The position numbers and the translations under genes are program-made. Of a DNA stretch of 9,284 nucleotides, positions 1 to 5,869 are shown piece after piece. The notes beneath the pieces are model-generated. The model did no database searches and was not told the DNA's origin. It saw only the letters and a list, made by a program, of their open reading frames with translations. Source of the stretch: Candidatus Omnitrophota bacterium (GTDB taxonomy: Bacteria; Omnitrophota; Gorgyraeia; JAHIPI01); contig JAUWWU010000022.1 of NCBI GenBank assembly GCA_030616695.1, positions 1 through 9,284 on the forward strand. Reading direction: 5' to 3'. Positions within the stretch are counted from its first letter, which is position 1, and every line of letters begins with the position of its first letter.

Positions 1-1008
1 GTTTATTCCGTCCTGTATTATCTCGGGCATCCCGCCAGCGTCCGTGACTATCATGGGCTTACTCGCCGACAGCGATTCAAGCATTGTAAGGCCGAACGGC
101 TCTCCGACGGAGGAGGGATACATGCTGACCTCGGTAAGGCCGTAGATCTGCGCCATCTCATCCAGCGTAAAGGCGTCTATCAATACGTTTTTTTCCAAAT
201 GGAATGTCTTGACGAGCCCGACAAGATAAGCTATATCCTTTTCCTGTGTGCCGCCCCAGTCTATGATGTTCCTGGTCCCCGCCATGATAAGCAATACCCT
301 GGGAAACTTGTCCCTGACTATTTTAAGCGCCTTTAAGCTCACATCGCAGCCTTTCGCAAGCCCTGTCCTGGCAGGATGGAATATGATCCTTTTATTATGT
401 AATTGGGGATACTTGTTTCTTAATCTTCTGGTATTTATACTGGCTCTGAAGCTATCGGTATCTATGCCGTGATGGATAACGGTTACCTTTTTATCATTAC
501 AGCCGATCCCGATCAATTCCCTTTTTACATAATGGCTTACTGCGATTATATGGGCCCACTTTATTCTTAAAGTAAGTTCGAGGAAGAGTAGGTCATCCCA
601 GACGTTATGTGCCGTCAGTACAAGCGGCACGCCTCTTTCCTTGGCAAGCTGCTGCAGCGTCCTTATATGGATCTCGCTGAAGTAATGCATATTATGGCAA
701 TGTATTACGTCGGGCTTGGATTCATAAATAAAATCCTCGAATATCCTTATAATCTCTTTCCTGAGGCCCCTGAGGCCTCTTTTGTACAACCAGTTCAAGT
801 CCATCAAAGGCGTCCTGTGCACGGTGATGCCCTTATAGTTGTATTTTGCTTTTACGCCTTCCATAGCACCGGCCAGAAGGTTTACATTGTGCCCCAATTT
901 TGCCATCTCAGGCAGCATTATGCTTAAATGCGTCTCTACGCCGCCGACTATAGGCGGAAAACCCCAGTGTATATGCGCGATATTCAGCTTATTCTCTTTT
1001 GCTGTCAT
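1..1008 (-). CDS. GT4-family glycosyltransferase, C-terminus cut by window edge
   Basis: I translated this frame by hand from ATG at 1008; it stays open for 336 codons to base 1, so the 3' end is missing. It has a GT-B, family 4 retaining glycosyltransferase layout. The N-terminal acceptor domain carries HWGFPPIVGGVETH (residues 14-27), then PDVIHCHNMHYFSE (99-112) and LTAHNVWDD (131-139). The donor domain has HHGIDTDSF (179-187), a phosphate-contact-like HPARTGLAKG (211-220) and the EX7E signature in EPFGLTMLE (E303, E311). There is no signal peptide or membrane segment in the visible part, so it is probably cytosolic or peripheral. The start is supported by AGGAG six bases upstream. It lies 33 bp downstream of the GH65 gene in the same operon. 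Donor and acceptor cannot be read from sequence; synthesis of a glucoside or polysaccharide is possible. It does not resemble the TreT trehalose synthases I know. Confidence 0.9.
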   Translation of the reverse strand, partial: MTAKENKLNIAHIHWGFPPIVGGVETHLSIMLPEMAKLGHNVNLLAGAMEGVKAKYNYKGITVHRTPLMDLNWLYKRGLRGLRKEIIRIFEDFIYESKPDVIHCHNMHYFSEIHIRTLQQLAKERGVPLVLTAHNVWDDLLFLELTLRIKWAHIIAVSHYVKRELIGIGCNDKKVTVIHHGIDTDSFRASINTRRLRNKYPQLHNKRIIFHPARTGLAKGCDVSLKALKIVRDKFPRVLLIMAGTRNIIDWGGTQEKDIAYLVGLVKTFHLEKNVLIDAFTLDEMAQIYGLTEVSMYPSSVGEPFGLTMLESLSASKPMIVTDAGGMPEIIQDGIN

Positions 1009-1026
1009 AAACTGCTCCTATCTTTT

Positions 1027-1054
1027 ATCATGTATCATGAGTCATGAATCGTGT
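1027..1054. repeat. Four imperfect 7-bp tandem repeats over the GH65 stop
   Basis: ATCATGT, ATCATGA, GTCATGA and ATCGTGT follow each other without gaps. The array contains the last codons and the TGA stop (1042-1044) of the GH65 gene and runs into the spacer before the GT4 gene. Its function is unknown; a simple-sequence slippage tract is the plainest reading. Confidence 0.5.
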
Positions 1055-3351
1055 TTCTCGAAAACCGAAAGCTTTCCTTTCTTCAGCATTCTTGTTTTTC
1101 CATAGACGGAGATTTTCAACATCTGGCCGTTGCCTGAAACCGGAAGTATTTTTACCTTGTTTTTACCTGCCTTTATTTTTAGAAGCCATCCTCTGTATCT
1201 GATCTGCAGGTACATGGAATTTACATCAGGCGGAAGAAACGGATTAACCGCCAGAATGCCCCCTAAAACCCTTATACCCGCAAACGCGTGGAAGACGACC
1301 TGCCAGTTTCCGCCCAGAGAAGCCGCATGGATACCCTCCTCGGTATTGCCGTGCTTATCCTCAAGGTCGCCGTATAAGGAAATTATAAAATAAAAGAATG
1401 CCTTATCGCAAAGACCTGCCCCCCATCCTGTCAGCGCGTGCATTGAAGGGCTGAGGGAGGATTTATGAAGAGTCCTTTTGTCGTAATAAATAAAGTTTTT
1501 CTTTCTCTGGGAAAGCGGGTAATTCTGCGGGAATAAATGAAAAAGCATTAAGGTATCCGCCTGTTTGACAAACTGCGTCCTCCCTATCTTCCTCAGAGAA
1601 AGCCGCTTGGGAATCAAAGGTATAAAATTATCGTCCAGCTCTCTTATGGGGATATATTTTCTCCTGAAAAAACCGCTGAAGGATTCTATGATTTCGTTTC
1701 TATTCACGCGCACATATATTCTATTGGATATCCTTGCCCAATTTTTTATTTCGCTTTCCCGGAGTTTAATGCGTTTGGCCATTTCTTTAAAACGGTTTAT
1801 GTTTCGCGCTTCATATTCTCTATACAGCTGGATCGCCTTTACGAGATTCCATCTTGCCAATACATTGGTAAAGGCATTATCATTTATGCCCGTATGGAAT
1901 TCATCGGGGCCTATTATATCCTTTATGCTGTAGAGGTCCCTGCCTTTATTATAGGTGGCTCTGCTAGCCCAGAAACGCGCGGTCTCAAAGAGGATTTCAA
2001 GCCCTGCGTCCAGCATAAATTTCTCGTCTTTTGTGACTTCATAATAATGGTTGACCGCGTACGCCACATCGCCCACTACATGATGCTCCAGCTCCCCCGT
2101 GTGGATCTTTACGACCTTGCCGTCAAGGTCTCTGTGCCACTCGGGCGTCTCTTCTTTGCCCGTGTCGGCCGATTCCCACGAAAAAAGGGCGCCTTTATAG
2201 CCTCTCTCACGGGCATTGTGTCTTGCCGCGGGAAGCGTCCTGTATCTGTAATAAAGGAGGTTTCTGGCTATTTCGGGCTGGGTGTATATGAAAAACGGGA
2301 GCATGAATATCTCGGTATCCCAGAATATATGGCCGCGATACCCCTCTCCGCTCAATGTCCTTGCCGGTATGCTGGACCTGCTGTCCCACGGGTTGCCGCA
2401 TATAAGCATATGATAGATACTAAACCTTAACGCGGTCTGTAGGTTTATGTCGGGCCGGATGTCGATATCGGCTGACTCCCACTTTTTATGCCAGGCATCT
2501 ATGTGCTGCTGCAATAATTTTTGAAATCCGCTTTTTACGGCCTTATCAAGCGAGGCCATGGTCCTTTTCTCGGGCCTGCCTTTAAAGCCTATGTCCCTTG
2601 AAGAATGTATCGCGAATATCTTGGTGAAGGTCACGGTGCTTCCTTTTTTTACGTAAAGCCGCATGACCTTTTCGCTGGTGGCGTATTTCCTGCCTTCATG
2701 CTGTATCTGCAAATGATTTGCGTATCCGACCGATATCTTTTTCTGAAATGTCTTCACGCATAAATAATTTATGAATCTCCTATTTATAAACTTGTTCACT
2801 TCAAAATGCCGCTTTCTCCCCTCGCTCAATATGCCCTTGTTCGTCATAGAGGTATCCAGGAAGGTCTCCGCGATTATATCGGCATCCGCGTCTAACGGCG
2901 TAAAGTGTATCTGTATCACCCCTATATGCGGGCTGGAGAGGCTGAAGAATCTTAAGGATTGGTAATCGAACCTTTCCTTTCTTGCGGTTGAATAAACTGT
3001 CCTCCGCTTAAGGAACCCCTTATGCATATCAAGTATTCTATTGTGCTTGACGACGTCCATGGCCACGACATCGATTTTTTCGCCCTGCGCTATTATTTTA
3101 AAGTTGACCGGATTAGGGAGGTTGACTATCTCGGTGACCTGGGAGCCGGCATTGTCATAAAGCCCCGTCATATAGGTGCCTGGCTGCGAATCATAAGGGA
3201 TCTCTTCCAGGATGCCACGGCTGCATATATAGCCGTTGCCGAGCGTAAACCGTGATTCGCGGTTGCCCTGTTCGCTGCGCTCCCAGGATGTCTCTTTGAT
3301 CAGCCAACTATCCTTTGAAAGGATATTCTCAAACCTGTCTTTTACCTTCAT
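1042..3351 (-). CDS. GH65 inverting disaccharide phosphorylase (trehalose/kojibiose/maltose phosphorylase family)
   Basis: This 769-residue protein has the full-length GH65 phosphorylase architecture: N-terminal beta-sandwich, (alpha/alpha)6 barrel and C-terminal beta domain. Visible family motifs are SRFTLGNGYICSRG (33-46), GHIFWDTEIFMLPFF (340-354), YRYRTLPAARHNARERGYKGA around 368-388, and HHVVGDVAYAV (423-433). The general acid is Glu484 in IIGPDEFH (479-486). KQADT (596-600) and the phosphate-binding loop EEGIHAASLGGNWQ (671-684) are also present. These enzymes phosphorolyse an alpha-glucoside to beta-glucose-1-phosphate plus an acceptor sugar or glycerol. The exact substrate cannot be assigned from motifs. 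No signal peptide is seen, so it is cytosolic. The start at 3351 has AAGGA five bases upstream and overlaps the 3' end of the mutase gene by 23 bp, implying translational coupling. The neighbouring beta-phosphoglucomutase would consume its product, which is the classic GH65 pairing. Confidence 0.95.
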   Translation of the reverse strand: MKVKDRFENILSKDSWLIKETSWERSEQGNRESRFTLGNGYICSRGILEEIPYDSQPGTYMTGLYDNAGSQVTEIVNLPNPVNFKIIAQGEKIDVVAMDVVKHNRILDMHKGFLKRRTVYSTARKERFDYQSLRFFSLSSPHIGVIQIHFTPLDADADIIAETFLDTSMTNKGILSEGRKRHFEVNKFINRRFINYLCVKTFQKKISVGYANHLQIQHEGRKYATSEKVMRLYVKKGSTVTFTKIFAIHSSRDIGFKGRPEKRTMASLDKAVKSGFQKLLQQHIDAWHKKWESADIDIRPDINLQTALRFSIYHMLICGNPWDSRSSIPARTLSGEGYRGHIFWDTEIFMLPFFIYTQPEIARNLLYYRYRTLPAARHNARERGYKGALFSWESADTGKEETPEWHRDLDGKVVKIHTGELEHHVVGDVAYAVNHYYEVTKDEKFMLDAGLEILFETARFWASRATYNKGRDLYSIKDIIGPDEFHTGINDNAFTNVLARWNLVKAIQLYREYEARNINRFKEMAKRIKLRESEIKNWARISNRIYVRVNRNEIIESFSGFFRRKYIPIRELDDNFIPLIPKRLSLRKIGRTQFVKQADTLMLFHLFPQNYPLSQRKKNFIYYDKRTLHKSSLSPSMHALTGWGAGLCDKAFFYFIISLYGDLEDKHGNTEEGIHAASLGGNWQVVFHAFAGIRVLGGILAVNPFLPPDVNSMYLQIRYRGWLLKIKAGKNKVKILPVSGNGQMLKISVYGKTRMLKKGKLSVFEKHDS

Positions 3352-3994
3352 TAAGATCCTTTAGTTTCTTGTAATTGACTTCGCGCAAATCTTTAACTAC
3401 CAGATCTGCCTTTTCAAGGCGCTCCGGCGCGTTCCTTCTGTCTACGCCTACCGTAAACATGGCGGCCCGTTTTCCCGCCTCGACGCCCAGCACCGCGTCC
3501 TCAAACACGATACATTCCTCCGGCTTGAGGCCGAGCCTCTCTGCCGCCTCTAAAAATATCCAGGGGTCCGGCTTGCCCCTCACGATCTGTTTTCCGTTTA
3601 TCTCCGTGTCTATAAGGGGGTATAACGCCGCTTTTCTGAGGATATCGGGGCAATTTTTACTGGACGATATAACGGCTATTTTTACGCCGTTTCTCCTCAA
3701 CTCTTTTATCAGTTGAACGGTGGTGTCGTATACATTCACGCCTTCTTCCTGGAGAAAACCCCGAAAATATCCCTGTTTTTTCGCAGCTGCCTCGTTCAGC
3801 TCCTCCTCCGAAAAGTCGGTAAGTATCGCGCGCGCTCCGTCCATGCGTGGGATGCCGTCGACTTTGGCCTCGTAGTTCTTCATGGTAAATTCCCTGCCGT
3901 ATTCGCCGAACATCCTCTTCCATGCCTTAAAATGAAGAGGCACTGTATTCACGATAACGCCGTCAAGATCGAATATTGCCCCCTTAAAACTCAT
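3329..3994 (-). CDS. pgmB: Beta-phosphoglucomutase (HAD superfamily)
   Basis: This 221-residue HAD subclass IA protein converts beta-glucose-1-phosphate to glucose-6-phosphate through an aspartyl-phosphate and a 1,6-bisphosphate intermediate. Motif I is FDLDGVIVNT (8-17), with nucleophile Asp9 and acid/base Asp11. The cap domain follows, with VDGIPRMDGARAIL (45-58) typical of the mutase-like family. Motif II is VISSSKN (108-114), motif III is Lys141 in RGKPDP (139-144), and motif IV is FEDAVLGVEAG (164-174) with Glu165/Asp166. Length fits the family. The start at 3994 has GGAG six bases upstream and lies 3 bp after the stop of the preceding MscS-like frame; the gene overlaps GH65 by 23 bp. 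Its place next to an inverting phosphorylase strongly supports mutase rather than general phosphatase activity, although HAD family members can be broad. Confidence 0.9.
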   Translation of the reverse strand: MSFKGAIFDLDGVIVNTVPLHFKAWKRMFGEYGREFTMKNYEAKVDGIPRMDGARAILTDFSEEELNEAAAKKQGYFRGFLQEEGVNVYDTTVQLIKELRRNGVKIAVISSSKNCPDILRKAALYPLIDTEINGKQIVRGKPDPWIFLEAAERLGLKPEECIVFEDAVLGVEAGKRAAMFTVGVDRRNAPERLEKADLVVKDLREVNYKKLKDLNEGKRQV

Positions 3995-3997
3995 ATT

Positions 3998-4633
3998 CTA
4001 CTCCGTGGTCTCCTTGCCATAAGTATAATTGACGATCTTACTTTTACTCAATTCAAGATTAGGCACGATAATTATAGCCTTGTCTTCGGACATAAACTTG
4101 GACCTCCGCAGGCCTATCTCAAGGACTTTGACCTTCTCCCCGGAAGGCAGTTTGATCGTATCATTGATACGGTAAGGCCTGTCTACTATAATGAGGAACC
4201 CCGCTATTATGTTTGATATCGTATCCTGTGCCGCAAGTGCGATTGCGAGCGAACTTACGCCGAGGGCCGCTATTAATCCGTTTGTGTTTATGCCGAACCT
4301 GCTTAATGTTATAAGAATGACTATGAGCCATACAAGAAGGACTGATATCTTCTTTAAAAGCGGTAGGAATTCGTCGTCCAGAGACGTCGCCGTCCTTGTA
4401 GCCACATTTGAACCGTACCAATCGATAGAGGCATTTAATCACCGCTGAAGCAGAAAAGCGATTATGACCGCGAATAACGTAAATATCCACTTGTCAATAC
4501 ATTCAACCGCCTCCTTTAAAAAAATCAATTCCAGCTTATCGTAAAAGAGAAAATAGGCCCAGGTCGCCAGCGCCAAAAGCGTGAAAGGTAAAAACACTTT
4601 TTTAAATATACTGCTTATCAATTTAACCTGCAT
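3998..4633 (-). pseudogene. Short MscS-like channel gene interrupted by an in-frame TGA
   Basis: From ATG at 4633 the frame gives 64 residues, with hydrophobic stretches at about 12-29 and 47-62, then hits TGA at 4441-4439. It continues in the same frame for 146 more codons to TAG at 3998. The second part holds the MscS pore helix and beta domain: GLIAALGVSSLAIALAAQDT, then IIAGFLIIVDRPYRINDTI, ending shortly after PNLELSKSKIVNY. That equals the complete MscS at 4808-5857 up to the end of its beta domain, but the C-terminal alpha/beta domain is absent, so it is short even if read through. The 12 codons between TGA and the first possible restart (GTG at 4405) still read as family-like sequence, and the GTG lacks a ribosome binding site. 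A recent nonsense mutation or sequencing error is most likely; translation as two pieces cannot be excluded. ATG 4633 is preferred over ATG 4660 because GGAGGT precedes it. Confidence 0.75.
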
Positions 4634-4636
4634 TCT

Positions 4637-4642
4637 ACCTCC
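4637..4642 (-). promoter_or_regulatory. Ribosome binding site of the second MscS-like gene
   Basis: On the minus strand GGAGGT lies three bases before ATG 4633 (spacing slightly short). It decides the start, since an in-frame ATG nine codons upstream at 4660 has no Shine-Dalgarno. The site lies partly inside a 16-bp tandem duplication. Confidence 0.6.
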
Positions 4643-4670
4643 ATTGAGGGAACGCTCCATTGAGGGGACG
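4639..4670. repeat. 16-bp tandem duplication at the palindrome border
   Basis: CTCCATTGAGGGAACG (4639-4654) is followed directly by CTCCATTGAGGGGACG (4655-4670), with a single mismatch. The second copy runs into the left terminal repeat of the 145-bp palindrome, and the first copy overlaps the ribosome binding site of the second MscS-like gene. It could be a scar of a repeated insertion or excision at this end, or a slippage product. Confidence 0.8.
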
Positions 4671-4807
4671 TTTCACTTTGCCATAAGCCGTTATACAGTA
4701 ATAAGTTACGAGCTGCCATTTTCCAATTTTTTAACTTGAAGACATGGAAAATGACGTGTTGTAACTTCTTTATTTATAAGGGGTTGGATCAAAGTGAAAC
4801 GTCCCCT
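4663..4807. repeat. 145-bp imperfect palindrome, REPIN/MITE-like element
   Basis: The ends are perfect 18-bp inverted repeats: AGGGGACGTTTCACTTTG at 4663-4680 and its complement at 4790-4807. Further complementary blocks lie on the same axis without gaps: AAGTTAC 4703-4709 with GTAACTT 4761-4767, and CATTTTCCA 4717-4725 with TGGAAAATG 4745-4753. By hand count, 48 of 63 arm positions pair, around a 19-base centre (4726-4744). It contains no gene. It starts on the base next to the TAA stop of the upstream MscS gene (4808-4810) and ends about 30 bp before the next start codon. In the transcript it would form a long hairpin; no U-run follows, so it is not a typical intrinsic terminator. The GGGGAC...TTTC end resembles the repeats flanking the RAYT gene at 7943, so mobilisation by a related transposase is possible. 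Confidence 0.85.
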
Positions 4808-5857
4808 TTATCCTGCTTTTTCCTGCGAATAATTTATTGCTCTTATCGGATAAGGTATGTTTATACCTTCCTTCGCATACCGCTTGTGCAGCCTCTTTAT
4901 GAATTCATGCTTCACTAAATAATTATCCATGAACTCCTTCGCGCGCAATATAACCGTGAGGTTAATACTGAAATCATCAAATGTGTGATAGCGGATGAAC
5001 GGCATGAAAGTGGGAACACCGCCCTTGACTTCTTTCATCACTTCCTCGCCTACCTCTATCGTGACTTTCTCAACGTACTCCAGATCGCTTTCATAATGCA
5101 CGCCCACCTGGATCAGGACCCCCAGCTCCCGTTCGGGAAAATAGTAATTCGTGATAACAGATTGCGCGAGCTTCGCGTTGGGTATAAGGACGACGTTGTT
5201 CGGGAGTATCTTTACGCGGGTAGCCCTCCATCCGACATCCACTACATAACCTTCCTCACCCGATTCAAGCTTTATAAAATCGCCGACCCTGATCTGCTTT
5301 GATATAGTCATATAAAATCCCGCGAAGAGGTTTGCAAGTGTATCTTGCAGAGCAAGAGCAACCGCCAGGCCGCCTAATCCGAAAGCGGTAAGCAGCGGCG
5401 TTATCGAAATCCCCAGAGTGTTCAATACGATTAAGGCGCCGAAGACATATATGAATATCTTAACCAATGATTTGGTAAGAGTAGATTCCGGCAAAAACTC
5501 CCGCAGCTTGCTTGAGGGCATATTTAAAAGCCCTATACTCACCCTTGCTAGAAATATCGTTATGGAGGCAACCGCAAGAACTGTTATAATCTTACCTGTT
5601 ATGTCAAGCCACTCTACTGAAAGAGCGGAAACTTGGGCGGCAAAGTATAAGCCTGCCAAAAGGCACCACAATATAAAGGGCCTGTTCAATTCGTTTATGA
5701 TAATATCATCGGCTTTTGTAGAAGTTTTCTTGGCCCATTTCATAAACTGCGAAAAAACTATTTTTCTCAATATAAGGCCTATTATAAACGCGGCCAGGAT
5801 TATGACCACCGGAATAAATACGTTCAATAGATCCTGCCATGCAAAAATGTTTTTCAT
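4808..5857 (-). CDS. Small-conductance mechanosensitive channel, MscS family
   Basis: This 349-residue, apparently intact MscS-family channel would sit in the inner membrane and release solutes on hypo-osmotic shock. Hydrophobic segments are at about 13-35, 59-79, 87-111 and 129-150. The pore helix is glycine/alanine rich: ITPLLTAFGLGGLAVALALQ (152-171), followed by DTLANLFAGFYMTISKQIRVGDFI (172-195) and the beta domain with WRATRVKILPNNVVLIPNAKL (210-230). The C-terminal alpha/beta domain is present and ends with HKRYAKEGINIPYPIRAI (324-341), a usual MscS ending. The start has AGGAG eight bases upstream, overlapping the TGA stop of the permease gene, and the intergenic gap is 12 bp, so the two are co-transcribed. 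With four or more N-terminal helices it is larger than E. coli MscS (three). Its stop codon directly abuts the 145-bp palindrome. Confidence 0.95.
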   Translation of the reverse strand: MKNIFAWQDLLNVFIPVVIILAAFIIGLILRKIVFSQFMKWAKKTSTKADDIIINELNRPFILWCLLAGLYFAAQVSALSVEWLDITGKIITVLAVASITIFLARVSIGLLNMPSSKLREFLPESTLTKSLVKIFIYVFGALIVLNTLGISITPLLTAFGLGGLAVALALQDTLANLFAGFYMTISKQIRVGDFIKLESGEEGYVVDVGWRATRVKILPNNVVLIPNAKLAQSVITNYYFPERELGVLIQVGVHYESDLEYVEKVTIEVGEEVMKEVKGGVPTFMPFIRYHTFDDFSINLTVILRAKEFMDNYLVKHEFIKRLHKRYAKEGINIPYPIRAINYSQEKAG

Positions 5858-5869
5858 TTTAAGTTCTCC

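Noticed and set aside
1..1008. Calling the GT4 protein a trehalose synthase (TreT) or retaining trehalose phosphorylase because of the GH65 neighbour
   Set aside because: Only general GT4 motifs are visible; the N-terminal sequence does not resemble TreT, so the specific name would be a guess.
1894..2430. A 178-codon plus-strand open frame
   Set aside because: It lies wholly antisense to the well-supported GH65 gene and its product shows no family motif.
4439..4441. TGA as selenocysteine or as a reassigned sense codon
   Set aside because: No clear bacterial SECIS-like hairpin follows it, MscS proteins are not known selenoproteins, and several genes in the window end at TGA.
4663..4807. The palindrome as an intrinsic terminator of the MscS gene
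   Set aside because: No run of U follows the stem on the minus strand, and the genes beyond continue the operon pattern.
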